In this document: positions 34,990 through 45,711 of the stretch, one piece after another
Layout of the letters: each line of letters begins with the position of its first letter
Position numbering within the stretch: the first letter of the stretch is position 1
Assembly (NCBI RefSeq): GCF_029784165.1
Contig: NC_073696.1
Span: 108,244,665 to 108,308,664 of the forward strand
Length of the DNA: 64,000 bases
From: Wyeomyia smithii
Lineage: Eukaryota; Arthropoda; Insecta; Diptera; Culicidae
Direction of reading: 5' to 3'
Position numbers and translations under genes: made by a program
Notes under the pieces: model-generated
Database searches by the model: none
The model's input: the letters and a program-made list of their open reading frames with translations, nothing else
What the model was told of the DNA's origin: nothing

Positions 34990-36007
34990 AAACAGGCTTC
35001 GTTTAGGATAAATTCATTCACTTCATTACACACATTGCATCCCATTCACTATGTACAAAATGTTATTTGAACATTTTAAGAAAGATGGATATAATTCGAC
35101 TTCACAGTAGCCTTTCGAACTCCATTTTGATGTCTGCCATCAGCCAACGACAGCACGAACAGAGTTTTGCTGACCCCCAGTCGCACAGGTGCAATATGCT
35201 ACACGCAACAGCGTAATAAACTGATGCGTGGCTAAAAGTGCTGCATTATTGCTATTTTCTTCCAACCGACATGGGAAGAATTTGGTTGTCTTCCTTTCAA
35301 ACCGCAATACAATGTGTTTTTTTTTTCGCGTGGCTGAGACCTCCATTATTGGTCCAGTTCCATTGTTTGTCAGCCAGCACGAAATGAGACCTGTTTTTCG
35401 TACATTCGTACTACATTTTATTCGTTTTTTATCTTGTGAAACTAAGGAAAAAACATAACATAAAAAAAGTAGGAAGGTGGTATTCAAGACACGACCGCAT
35501 GACGTTGGACTACGGTATTTTTATATTTCATTACAACAAATAGTAGACGAAATTGTAACTCTAGCATTTTCTGCAATTTTGTCTTACAGTGCATTTCTAA
35601 ATACTAAGACGTAGAAGCGTTATAAATATACTTAAAGAATTGATCTTTTATTTCAGCGCTGTCATTTCAGAAAAACCTTTGTTCGTAACTGCACTACCAA
35701 TACAATCAATTATTTAGCGAATCGGGTAAAATTTTCCTATCCGAGCATGAAGCAAACTCAACGAAACTATCTAAAATTAGAGACCAGAACGATTCAAGCG
35801 GAAATTCTAAGATTGTAAATTGTTTGACATTAAACCGATAAAACTCAAGCAAAGTTAGCTCCAGCCCAGCATGTATTTCAAGAAATTACGTTTATTTCAA
35901 TAACTTAAAAAAGCAAGAACTCAATTACACGCTTTTTGTGTGGTTGTTATCAAGGTTTTGGCGAGTGACAGGAATATATTAATTACTTTAATTATGGTTT
36001 AGAGCAC
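34990..36007. other. Probable decayed repeat, no gene
   Basis: About 35090-35520 has a structured, repeat-like look and ends GACACGACCGCATGACGTTGGACTACGG, with the GACGT..GACTACG motif again. The 115-codon minus-strand frame (35140-35487) has no recognisable motif. The remainder is plain AT-rich DNA. Confidence 0.4.
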
Positions 36008-36207
36008 CGTATGCGGGGTGAAAATGTGCCATACAAACTCATTGTTTTTCAGTCATCCCATGGCGAGCACAAGACAAATCGTTCTTGAATAAGTTTCCTC
36101 GAGTAGTTAACCAAGAAGGCTAGTCTTTTGACCCGGAAGAGAGACAATTCGCGGTTTGGATGGCTCAATCACACCCCCACTGGCGCAATCTCAACCCGGC
36201 TGACGGC
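36008..36207. mobile_element. 200-bp MITE with CGGGGTGA / TCAACCCGGC ends
   Basis: Left end GCACCGTATGCGGGGTGAAA and right end GGCGCAATCTCAACCCGGCT form imperfect inverted repeats. Interior CCATACAAACTCATTG and CTTGAATAAGTTTCCTC match the fragment at 25461-25631. Non-coding. Confidence 0.65.
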
Positions 36208-37140
36208 ATTTCTAAATGTTCTATTGGTTTCCACGATAGAGACAAGTTTGGATTTTTTTTCTCGGTGTGCGAGAAAATAAAACAAAACTGCGCACCGATA
36301 AACAAAAAAGAAAATTAAATTTAGGCTCTTTAAAAAAACTTTGCCAACAATTTATGGTACTCTTTTTGCCGATAATTTATGGTACTTTAAAGAATCTGTT
36401 TTGATCTGAATGAAATTTAGGGCAAATAAGTATTGATCATTCATCGGCAGTAATTTTTTCTTGATGAATAAAGACTGGCTGAAGCAGTTTAAATCGCTGC
36501 TTTAAAATAGAATTCACAACCGTGTTCCGTTAGGCGTTAAATTATTTACACCCCTTTAGATACCCACACACGTGCTAATCAATGCATACGAACGAATGAG
36601 AAATTTAATTCGATGATGAGCACTTTTATGAGTGACCAATGTTTGCCACTACCCGCTTCCTGTTGCTCCAGAAAGAATCGTCCGCTCTGCTGGTCAATGA
36701 ACGAATGAGAAGTTCAATTTGATGACATGTGTATGATACCGGTAGAGTTTTGGAATGAAAATTATGGAGTGAGGTTTCGTCAGTTATTTGGAAGGACCGT
36801 GAAGCGTAGAAGAGTAGGGAATGGCAAAAAAAGTAAAAAAAAACATCAGGAACAAAAAGCGAACTCGAGCGAAACAACAACAACAACAAATCATTTAAAG
36901 AGTCATATCGGTTGTGTCCGTTAGTGTCGGCTGAGTATGGAAAGAAAGGTAGTGATTGATTGCAGTGCGTCTTGAGCTGCCCGACAGATCAGACGTATTT
37001 TCGGTTGCTTGTGGATTGGTCTTTGACTGCCTATAGCTTCAAAGTTTGTGTTTTGTCAGTGTGTCTTTTAAAGATTACCTGGAAGTTAACTTACATCAGT
37101 CTTTCTCAAGACTACCTATTTCTTTCTTTCTCGATACTTG
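36208..37140. other. No gene recognised
   Basis: AT-rich DNA with a short CAA repeat near 36880. The GATGA-GAATGAGAA motif is repeated at about 36590 and 36700. No protein motif. Confidence 0.5.
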
Positions 37141-37189
37141 CAATTTAATATTATTTTTGAACTTTTTTCGTATCACCTGAAATGGCAGG

Positions 37190-38493
37190 ATGAAAAAAGA
37201 AACCACGCATCGCTACGGGGAGGAAAAGAGAGGCACCTCTTTCTGAAACTAGCTTATGCAGTGAAAATTTATATGATATTCTGCCTGAGCAAGAAGCCGG
37301 CGAAATTGAAATGTTCGAAAGTAAAACTATTCAAAGTAAAATATCTGTAAAAAAGGAGAAAGTTCCACCTATTGTGGTAACTATTGCTTCTGAATTTAAT
37401 ATTTTTAAAAGAGAACTTTCTACGTTTCTCTCCGACGTCAAAGTTACTTATCAAATTGGCCGAAGAGGCGAATGCCGTTTACTGGCCCAAACATTGAAAG
37501 ATTGGAATCGTCTTATTCAGTATTTAACTGAAAAGATGTATAAATTTTTTACATATGATACGAAGAGCGCCAAGCCGTTCAAGGTCGTATTGAAAGGTCT
37601 CGCCAACGATCAAACCGTTGATGAGATCAAAATTACTCTGACAGAATTACTTGGTATAGCCCCTACCCAAGTAATTCTGATGAAACAAAAATCACGAGGC
37701 GAAAACAGTCAGCGAACTGGAATTTCCCTTGTAAATTATATAATTCATTTTAACCGCAGTGAGGTTAATAACTTGAATTTTTTTGAAAAAAGCACATGCT
37801 TTATATAACGTGCGTGAAAAATGGGAATTATATCGAAAGTTTGGCGGAGGTGAAAAGCATATCACCCAATGCCGTGTTTGCCAACGTTATGGCCATGGTT
37901 CAATGTTTTGTAACATGGACCAAAAATGCCTCATTTGTGGAGACTCTTCTCACAAAAAGGACACATGTCCTGTGAAAGAGAGTAAAAATTTTCGCTGTGC
38001 GAATTGTAACGGCAACCATATGTCGAATTTTTATCAATGCCCAGCTCGTTTAGCAATTGTTAAGGCAAGGCAAGGTAAACAAAATTCAAAACAAACTTCA
38101 AAACAAAATTCTCCAAGCGTACCAGTGACGCATAGTTTACCTACTCCTTTGCATACCCGTTTAAATTATGCACAGGTTACAGGTAGATCGAACATTATAC
38201 CGCCTAGTGTTGGTAGTTCGAAAATGACCGTTAATATGGGTAAGCAAAACACGCTAGAAAATAATTGTACACCTATTACTCCAGCTAATATTGCTGCCGA
38301 AAATATTTTTTCTAATGTCAACTGCCTGGGGCCTATTACGGCAGGTAAACTTTCTTTTTTATTGCAACAGGCAATGTTCGATCTTATGAACGCCATGTTG
38401 CAGGCAAAATCAATGTTTGAAGCCATTCAAATAGGCACAAATTTTACTATTAAAATTGTTTCTGATTTAAAATTTAGCAATGATTTTAAATAA
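37190..38493 (+). pseudogene. Juan-like ORF1, gag-like protein with two single-base frameshifts
   Basis: The likely authentic start is ATG 37190. An A6 run (37193-37198) has one base too many, after which the frame ENLYDILPEQEAGEIE leads into the open frame from 37311. Central region: IGRRGECRLLAQTLKDWNRL and FFTYDTKSAKPFKVVLKGL, the conserved pre-knuckle domain of Jockey ORF1. A second A6 run (37786-37791) again has one base too many, shifting into HALYNVREKWELYRKFGGGE. Then three knuckles: CRVCQRYGHGSMFC, CLICGDSSHKKDTC and CANCNGNHMSNFYQC. The basic/serine-rich tail ends at 38493. It would bind element RNA. Both shifts are +1 A in homopolymers, so a read error is possible. Confidence 0.85.
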
Positions 38494-39507
38494 AAAAATT
38501 AAAATATTAAATTGGAATGCTCGCTCATTGAAGGCCAATGAGAATGAGCTTTTTAATTTTTTAACAGTGAATAATGTGCATATTGCAATTATTACTGAAA
38601 CATTTTTGAAACCTAACATAAAATTAAAATATGATCCCAATTACATGGTTCATAGATATGATAGGATTCAGGGTTCCGGCGGTGGAGTTGCAATTGTTAT
38701 TCATCGCCGAATCAAACATCGTGCTCTTCCCCACCTTGAGACGAAAGTTATTGAAACTTTGGGAATTGAAGTTCAAACTGAACTTGGAATTTTATTTATT
38801 GCCGCAGCTTATTTACCATTTCAATGCACAAGCGAGCACAAAAATTATTTTAAAGGTGATTTACAAAAACTCATCAGAAATCGTTCGAAATTTTTTATAA
38901 TCGGAGATTTTAACGCTAAACATCGTTCATGGAATAATTCTCAAAGTAATTCCAATGGCAAAATTTTATTCAATGATTGTTTTTCAGGATACTATTCTAT
39001 TTTGTCTCCGAATAGTCTCCGAATACATGCTTTTCTTCTGTAAGAAACCCTTTAACAATTGATTTGGTGCTAACAGATCAAAGTCATGTATGTAGTGATT
39101 TGATCACACATGCTGACTTTGATTCTGACCATCTTCCAATAACTTTTTCTTTATCACATGAATCAGTTTTAAACCCTATGAGCTCTGTTTGTAATTATAA
39201 CAAGGCTAATTGGGAAAGATACAAAACTCATATTGAGAGAAATTTCAATAATGAGCTTGATGTGCAAAACGAAGTGAATATTGATTCCGCTTTGGAAGCA
39301 TTAAAATGTGCAATTGTTGATGCCAGGAATTATTCTGTTCCAAAGGCTCAAATGAAATTTGATTCACCAATAATTGTCAACTATTACGTTACAAGATTGG
39401 GGAACCTTCACTTTTCGATTGAAATATTGGCGTTTGATATCCGGTTTAAAAGAGATTTTGAAAGAGCACATTTTCGTTACGCTTTTTACAGTATATCATT
39501 TTACTAA
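38480..39507 (+). pseudogene. Juan-like ORF2, endonuclease domain only, broken by an 11-bp duplication
   Basis: Opens MILNKKIKILNWNARSLKAN. The endonuclease keeps its E (ITETFL), IGDFNAKHRSWNN, and, after a frame change, DSDHLPITFSL. The frame change is caused by an exact 11-bp tandem duplication GTCTCCGAATA (39004-39014 and 39015-39025); one copy removed would restore LSPNTCFSSVRNPLTIDLVL. The frame then runs from about 39046 to 39507 through the linker region (NKANWERYKTHIER) and ends before any RT motif. The endonuclease active site itself looks intact. Confidence 0.88.
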
Positions 39508-39540
39508 ACTAAGAAGTAATCCTACATCAAAAACAGATGG

Positions 39541-39986
39541 TCAACAACAATCGTGAAAAGACACATGAATCGCTTCCGGAACGTTTGACGTTTGATGCCC
39601 GAAGATTTTATTGAGAATCTTGACTGTGTCTTCAATCTTCACGTCCTTGGGAAGCTTTGACAGGATGTAGTTGAGATAGCAGCTGTGGGAATGGGTGTCC
39701 AGCTTCCAGAGAAGTGAACGTACCTTCGCCGCATCATGCAGCTGGCCTGCATTGTTCTCGAAGAGGTCCTGGTAGCGGTTAAACAACAAGGTCCGAACGT
39801 TATTCCGTTTTCTTCGTCGAAGACAAGCTCGATGATGTTCGAAGAGATGGACTCCAAAATCTGCTCCGGGGTATGATACTGACGCTGCTGCTGCTGGACC
39901 GCTATCCGCTGTAAAATTTGGGCCATCTTGTGAATCATATCTTGAATTCCCGGTTGCGGCTGCTGATCAACTCTATCTTCTGCCAT
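39541..39986 (-). pseudogene. Ty3/gypsy (Mag-like) gag N-terminal fragment
   Basis: Starts at MAEDRVDQQPQPGIQDM (39986), with a glutamine-rich stretch, HTPEQILESISSNIIEL and FDEENGITF. A frameshift near 39790 leads into RYQDLFENNAGQLHDAAKVRSLLWKL and YILSKLPKDVKIEDTVKILNKIFG. These are the capsid motifs of Mag-like gypsy gag. The fragment ends abruptly at about 39541 against the truncated Juan-like element. The 5' leader should lie to the right (39987-40200) but no LTR or primer-binding site is identifiable. Confidence 0.8.
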
Positions 39987-40206
39987 GTTCGTAGATTCTT
40001 GAGATCCTCATCGCCAAAATAATATCTCAAAAGGTTTAAATGAACTTGAGAGTTTTTAGTAAAGATCTATTTTAGTAGAGATCTATTTATATTCGAGGTT
40101 GGACAAAGAATAATCAAGTTTTCCACTCTGATGTCAAGGAGAACTTGTCACTGGTTGCCTTGCTGTAACAATCACTAAAGACTAGTATTTATTTCTATTT
40201 TTCAGA

Positions 40207-40272
40207 ACACACTAAAGTCGCTTTTTACTTGTTTTTGCGTAAAAACAACCGCATAAAAAGCGACCTTAGTGT
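40207..40272. mobile_element. 66-bp palindromic MITE
   Basis: ACACTAAAGTCGCTTTTTAC (40207) is mirrored by AAAAAGCGACCTTAGTGT (to 40272), forming a near-perfect hairpin with a short loop. One arm of the same family is at 24991-25025. Confidence 0.75.
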
Positions 40273-40450
40273 ACCATTTTTTTACTTCTAAAATTTTGAA
40301 GAGCTTGCCCCCCCCCCCTTTTTTTGAAATTCTGGCTACGCACATGATGGAAGGTAATTATATTAGCTCACTTTCAAACAATTGTACTCAACAGGAACAT
40401 CCGCCATGGCGCAGAAATAATATTGTTGAGTTCTTTCTTCAATTTATTTA

Positions 40451-42138
40451 CAGTACTGGACAAAAAAAAGTACGCACCTGTGATATGTTCAAACTTTCTT
40501 GATTTAGGTAGAATCTAAGGCAGATGGATAATCAAAGTGTTCTAACAAAAGACAGTACTAGAGGTGTACTTTCGAAAAATATTAGATAAAGCGACATGAG
40601 AACGACATATAAACATAAAAAGAGCTTATATTTGGAAATTGTCATTTTTCTTGTGGACAAAATAAAGTACGCATTATAGTGATTCAACGTTCAAACTGAT
40701 TTTTCTTTATTTTAGTATTTAGTTTGGCCACCTTTAGCTTCAATCACGGATTGCAGGCGTCGAGGCATACTTTCAACGGGGTTTTTAATATGTTGGGAGT
40801 CGATATTTGTCCGAGCTTTTTCCAAAGCTTCAAACAGTTTGTCGCGGTTGGTGACATCTTCCTTGTCGACATTTTGATCCAAAATCGACTACAAATTTTC
40901 TATCGGATTTTAGTCCGGGCTTTGTGATGGCCATTCCAATAGCTTGATACGTGAAGCACGGAAATACGCAGTGGTTTTGTGGGCGGTATGCTTAGGATCA
41001 TTGTCTTGTTGAAAAGTGAACTTCTTCTCTAAGCCAACCTTTCGCGCCGACTCTGTAAGATTTCTCTTTAAAATGCTTATGTAATAGTCTGCCGTCATTA
41101 TGCCATCAATTTTCTCAATATTACCAACACCCGACCAAGCGAAGCACCCCCACACCATGATACTGCCACCTCCGTGCTTGACCGTCTTCTGAATATTTTT
41201 ATCGGCAAGTTTCTCACCAGGTTTCGTCCAAACTCGTGCTCGTTGTTTGTGGCCAAAGAGTTCAAATTTACTTTCATCGCTCCAGATAACCTGTTTCCAG
41301 AACTCTATCGGCTTGTCGATGTATTTTTGAGCGAATTTGAGGCGTTTGATCCTGCAGAAATAAACCTCAGCCAAAAATGTATGCTGAATACGAAGTAAAC
41401 AAACCTGTTAACCTTTTGAATCAAAGATCGTCGTTGGGCAAATCCACTCTTATAACCCATTTCCTGTAGTCTTCTGCGCACAGTTCGTTCAGAGATATTT
41501 AAATCAGCATTTTCACGAACCACTCGGCTGGTAGCGAAAGGATTTTTTGCCACTTCTCGAGAAATTCGGCGATCATCGCTAGTTGTAGTTTTCCGCTTCC
41601 TTCCTCTACCGGTCCGATCGGCTACGCTTCCCAGTTCTCCATGCTTTTTGCATATTTTTCGTGCTCCTGCTTCACTTAAATCGTATCTTCGAGCAATTTC
41701 TCTATAAGAAAGACCTTCCTGACGGTTGTTAACTATAAGTTTACGAATATACCGCGATTGTACCGCGCACTAATAATGATAAACAAATAATCAAACACAT
41801 TGTTTCGACGTTTCTCTGCAGCAATAGGAATCTTATTGGACTTACGAGGAGCAGGACACAATAAAAAATGAATTATCTGAGCTGAGAAATAGTAAACTGA
41901 TGATGATATAAAAAATGCGTACTTTATTTTAACCAAGCGAAAATAGAGCTTAATTACAATTATGCTGAAGTGTGAATTTGATATGCAATTCTTTGACAAA
42001 ATTATTATACCAATCGTTAGTATATTAGAAATACTACAACTTATCCGAATTCATCAAGTTCATATACCTTATATTAAAAAAGATACAGGGAGTTCAACAT
42101 TAGGATAGTGGGTGCGTACTTCTTTTTGTCCAGTACTG
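40451..42138 (-). mobile_element. Tc1-type DNA transposon, nearly full length
   Basis: Ends CAGTACTGGACAAAAAAAAG (40451) and CTTCTTTTTGTCCAGTACTG (to 42138), followed inward by matching GTACGCACC, are inverted repeats of about 28 bp. TA flanks both ends (40449-40450 and 42139-42140). The 1.69-kb length and the transposase inside fit a complete Tc1-family element. Few lesions suggest recent activity. Confidence 0.9.
40712..41760 (-). pseudogene. Tc1 transposase with a likely 53-nt intron and two stop codons
   Basis: Upstream part (to 41405): HTH repeats with RKLIVNNRQEGLSYREIARR, YDLSEAGARKICKKHG, a GRGRKRKTT linker and DLNISERTVRRRLQEMGYKS. A 53-nt segment (41352-41404) starts GTTTGT and ends TTTATTTCTGCAG on this strand; removing it joins QKVNR to IKRLKFAQKYIDKP in frame. 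Downstream part: IWSDESKFELFG (first D), GGGSIMVWGCF, FQQDNDPKHTAHKTT (second D), LLEWPSQSPD, a stop in place of L, NPIENL, a stop in place of W, SILD (the E of NPIEN is the third acidic residue), ending at 40712. No in-frame ATG is seen upstream of CAVQSRYI; a GTAAGT at about 41842 and an AG at 41763 hint at another intron. Two nonsense codons near the C-terminus make this copy inactive. Confidence 0.88.
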
Positions 42139-42204
42139 TATCAATTCACCCTCAGTTTTCGCGACAAGATGATTGGAGTGGATGTTACACTCCAGGTTTG
42201 CCCG

Positions 42205-42760
42205 TTATTTATCCGCTCCATCTCCTCCAACGATCGCTTCGAGCAGTGGGCCAACGCAACTTCCGGCAGGCATTTCGTCGGGAGCGAAAAAAGCGCGGCT
42301 CTTCTCACTGATTATCATCCACAGCAACACCTTCTTGGGGTACTTGGTGTGGGGAATGAACCTCACCTCGAAGGTTACTTCCTTCGCGGGGGATGTAAAA
42401 TACGAAGCGCCCTGCCAGTCGTTGCCATCTAGGATGAGATAGGTTTCGTCGTCCATCACCACCGCCACGTCACGATTCACCGGGAAAATCGGCTTGACCA
42501 TCTTATTTAGCCACTGCATCATTGCCTGCAGCACCGAGACCAGTGGACGAGATTGCCGCTCCCTGACATTTATGTTCATGTTGGCAAGGTACTTTTTTAT
42601 TGTTTGGCCAGTTGCACCATTTTCCCGGCCAAGCGCACGAAGCGATGAAGCCACTCTTTTGAAGCTTCTTGTAGCTCAGGGTCTTTGGCCGTCCGGAACC
42701 AGGCTTTCTTTCAATGCTCTGATTGTTGTCCAGTAGTGCCAGATGCTGTAGATGCTGGAA
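42205..42760 (-). pseudogene. D37-type mariner transposase fragment, second copy
   Basis: The minus strand reads SLRALGRENGATGQTIKKYL (HTH), VSVLQAMMQWLNKMVKPIFP, VVMDDETYLILDGNDWQGAS (first catalytic D) and PKKVLLWMIISEKSRAFFAP. The 150-codon frame at 42205-42654 is open; the second half of the catalytic domain is missing, where unrelated sequence follows leftward to the Tc1 element. It is homologous to 1-340. HTH plus the MDDETYL..DGNDWQG block fits the D37 mariners described from mosquitoes. Confidence 0.8.
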
Positions 42761-42984
42761 GGGGTGTATCCGGTGTCCACAAAGTGCCGCATGATGTCCG
42801 TTTTTATAACTTTATTGCCTTCACTATCGCGGTTAGAGTTCGACTGATAGAGCTATCAATTTTTTTTGCTCACTCATGATTGATGCTGCATGGGTAGTTG
42901 AGGTGAACCCATAAAAAATCGTCATTTTTTGTCCATTTTCATAATGCAAACGTTATAGTTAGTCCATTTGTTGGAGCTTCCCTT

Positions 42985-43135
42985 CTGAGGGCCGTAAAGG
43001 TCTCCTATACAGCTCTACGATTAACACCGACGATGTCGATGTCTTCCGCGAGACTTTGTGATAATGATGGTGCTGCTCCTACGCATACCTGGCCTTGTTT
43101 AGCACTCTCCAACGCAATGTTGAATAGCCAGTTCG
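42985..43135 (-). pseudogene. RTE-like RT fragment around the catalytic box
   Basis: The minus strand reads NWLFNIALESAKQGQVCVG, then EDIDIVGVNRRAV. This matches LLFNIALEGVIRRAGI...FADDIDIVARTL of the RTE element at 56883-57790, with the FADD reading AED here. About 50 residues only; clearly decayed. Confidence 0.65.
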
Positions 43136-43865
43136 TTGTAGATCATCAAAGGCTTCCTGCAACGGCCTTAGTGTATATAATAGGATACGATAAAGAAATT
43201 AATATACGGGTTGTGCCTCGATAGTTGCTATAGTCGAATCTATGTTCATTTTTTTAGATAGAGAATATGAGTCTTTGTAACCAGTCTATAGTAGTTTCTC
43301 CTTAGACCCTTTAGATAATCTGATAAATTGCACTATAAAGCCGCTCACACCTTACTTTGAAAAGTTTGGCCGATAAGCTGTCTTTAGCTGCAGCTTTGCA
43401 GTTCTTCAGCTCTCTGCAATTTTTTTCATCTTGTCCAAGGATAGCGGGTCCACAGCTTTTCCATGTTTCTTAGTTTCTCGCTGGCTCCCGTCGACGTTAG
43501 TCCTACTTTCCTCGTCGTTCAAACCTGTTCGAAGTATTGTTTCCATTTCCTGGTCCACCTTTTTCATTACACATACTATGAACTGGCACGGTCAGGTTCC
43601 TGAATCCGTTACTCGCTCTGTAGTAGCTCCGCGTATCGTGTCCGGTAGAGTAATTTTTCGCTTCCCTGAGGACGCGATCATAACGGGTGAGTCATAAGTA
43701 GCGGGACTAAATTCATGTTACGTTTTCTGCCAGAGTGAGACAAACAACTGTGTGTGGTTTTGTTATCTGCTTTGTGGATATCATTCGTGCCCAGCTTGTT
43801 TTCGCTCGTTAACGATGCAGATCGTGGAACAGAGCTTTCTCCGGAAGCGCATCTCTCAGATATGA

Positions 43866-44044
43866 TAAGATTGACACCAGCACCAGGAAGATGGCCGAGA
43901 AGTTCGACACGTTGCTGAGCACGGTAGTCAGGATCCTGAAGGCGGAGGGCGTGAAACGTTACAAGCGAACATTTAAACCGAAATACACGAAAAAGCAGCT
44001 GCAAAAAATCCATGGGAGGTATCGAAAGCTCCGCCGTACGTAGG
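43866..44044 (+). pseudogene. Tc1/mariner helix-turn-helix fragment
   Basis: Reads STRKMAEKFDTLLSTVVRIL, then KAEGVKRYKRTFKPKYTKKQ and LQKIHGRYRKLRRT. This is the first DNA-binding HTH and the basic linker of a mariner-group transposase. No catalytic part follows. It may belong to the same D37 family as 42205-42760 but the orientation is opposite. Confidence 0.6.
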
Positions 44045-44500
44045 AAACACAATAAGTAAAAAAATACGTGAGAGCAAAAATCCTTCGAACATACTCCAGG
44101 CGTGGCTGATCATGTTATGGCTATGGTGTTATGGTTCCAGTTGGGGTACGAATAGTATAACAACCCAAATCCCAAATCAGATGAGCTTGAGCTCAATTTG
44201 TAGTTGCTTTTCTGTGATGGATCTGAATAAAGATCCACATAGAGATGGCTATTTGACATTAATCTATTATCTTCAATATAAAACAATTCAGAGGTTTCTG
44301 CTTTTTCGTAAAGATCGATAACGGCGCCGGCTACATTCGGCTATGACTGTTACGGAAAGAAACGGGTATTTTTGTCCCGCGGTAGTGACGGATTGCCGAA
44401 CTTTTTCCTTTTCCTCTACGAATAAATCTACTGCTTTTCTGTGTGTTAAGTGTATTTTCGGCTGAGCAATCTCATAGAAATAGAACTTATTGTTATACTA

Positions 44501-44552
44501 CTATCCGACGTTTCGTCACCGATCAGTAACATCCTCAGGGAAGGTGAATAGC
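44501..44552 (-). ncRNA. Candidate hammerhead ribozyme of a Penelope-like element
   Basis: On the minus strand: CCTTCC, then CTGAGGA (core CUGANGA, 44538-44532), a single T, stem II GTTAC (44530-44526) pairing with GTGAC (44519-44515) across loop TGATCG, then GAAA (44514-44511), CGTC and GGATAG. Stem III would be the palindrome ACGT and cleavage would follow GTC. Stem I: GGA pairs with TCC, and outer TAG with CTA. Penelope-like retroelements are known to carry such motifs in their terminal repeats, typically active as dimers. The T between the core and stem II is a bulge not in the consensus. No Penelope RT or GIY-YIG frame is seen nearby. Confidence 0.45.
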
Positions 44553-44560
44553 ATTGTTCG

Positions 44561-45711
44561 CAAGTACCCCCAACGCTACAACCCTTTTAATAATATCACA
44601 CAACGAGCCAACATAACAATATCACAGAACAAGCCACACTGCTGCAAAGATAAGCCGAGCAATCCACATCGTCTCCTGCAGAGCCAGCAATGAGTGATAA
44701 GCCGCTATCATTTTCTCATCGACACCGATCGCTGCTGGAGCGATAGCAAAGCTGGAGCGATATCGAAGCTGGAGCTAGAGCCGAAGACGTGCTACCGATA
44801 AACCCATCGATCGCCGAAGCAATTTATCCGATCGCTTCTACAGCGAGAATCGATCACCGGAGAGATGCCACCGATAAACCGAATGATGAGACGTCGCCAG
44901 AAGAGAGTCAGTCAACCCGAACTTCATCCCACCGCCGACCGCTGCAGATAACATCGCACGGCACATCTAGGACCTTATCTATTAAAGCGCTGCTGGAGCA
45001 GCGCGCCAGTATCCTTTTAGTCACCGGATAGCATGGGCGGTGGAACCGCATGCTAATTTATTCATTTAATTTAAGTCATTAATTGTAACCGTTAAGCAAA
45101 TAAAATTAAGCATATAGTTTGTGTTAAATGTTTTAAATAAACCAGTGTTATCAGTGCAAAATGAGTTAGTTGGTTGAAGAGAAAGGCGCATCTGAATCCG
45201 CGTATACTCGGTCATTCTGCTGGGAGTAGCAGAATTCCTTCGATGCTGGGGTTTGGATTCAACTCACAACGAGTTATCGAAATTTGGAGGTATCCGGTAC
45301 CATTCCCCAACAAGCATAAAAAATCTCGTTCAACTTCTTTAATACTATTCAGCCGCACAAAACATTCCAACAGTCGAAATCTCTGCAACAGTGATGACTA
45401 CTGCTTGTCTTCACCGAGCCTCGTTAGTTAATGTTGATAAAGCAAGTATCGGTACTTATGATTACCTGTCTGACTTTCTTTTTATTTTAATTTACTGTTA
45501 GCGGATGGTCAAATTGGTGCGAGGGTTCCAGAAATCTTGTTAAAGATTAAAGAGTAAATACCACAATCCATCAAATTGTTCACCTTTCAAATGAACTCTG
45601 TATGGATTTGTGAAAATGCAATAAGGGATTGAATTTCAAAACTTATTTAACAAACGTGTATTGTATTCATTTAGTATCGCTACTTCACCCGTTAGTGCTC
45701 GCATTTTGACG
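44561..45711. other. Unresolved, possibly an LTR or 3' UTR-like block
   Basis: 44560-45165 contains a less AT-rich block with repeated GCTGGAGCGATA/TCGCCGAAGC motifs, a short hairpin GCATGGGCGGTGGAACCGCATGC-type structure around 45030, and two AATAAA signals near 45100 and 45136. No protein is recognisable. I cannot decide between a solo LTR, a non-coding transcript and another repeat. 45170-45711 shows nothing recognisable. Confidence 0.35.

Larger units (their letters stand above)
37150..39510 (+). mobile_element. Juan-like Jockey-clade retrotransposon, 3' half missing
   Basis: Plus-strand ORF1 (zinc-knuckle protein) overlaps the start of ORF2 (endonuclease) by 14 nt. ORF2 stops after the endonuclease and the whole RT and 3' UTR are absent; a gypsy gag fragment in the other orientation begins within about 30 bp. 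Non-LTR elements normally lose their 5' end, so the missing 3' half points to deletion after insertion. The lesions are few and small, suggesting a young copy. Confidence 0.85.

Noticed and set aside
44561..45170. Solo LTR of a gypsy element
   Set aside because: Polyadenylation-like signals are present, but I found no TG...CA ends, target duplication or primer-binding site.
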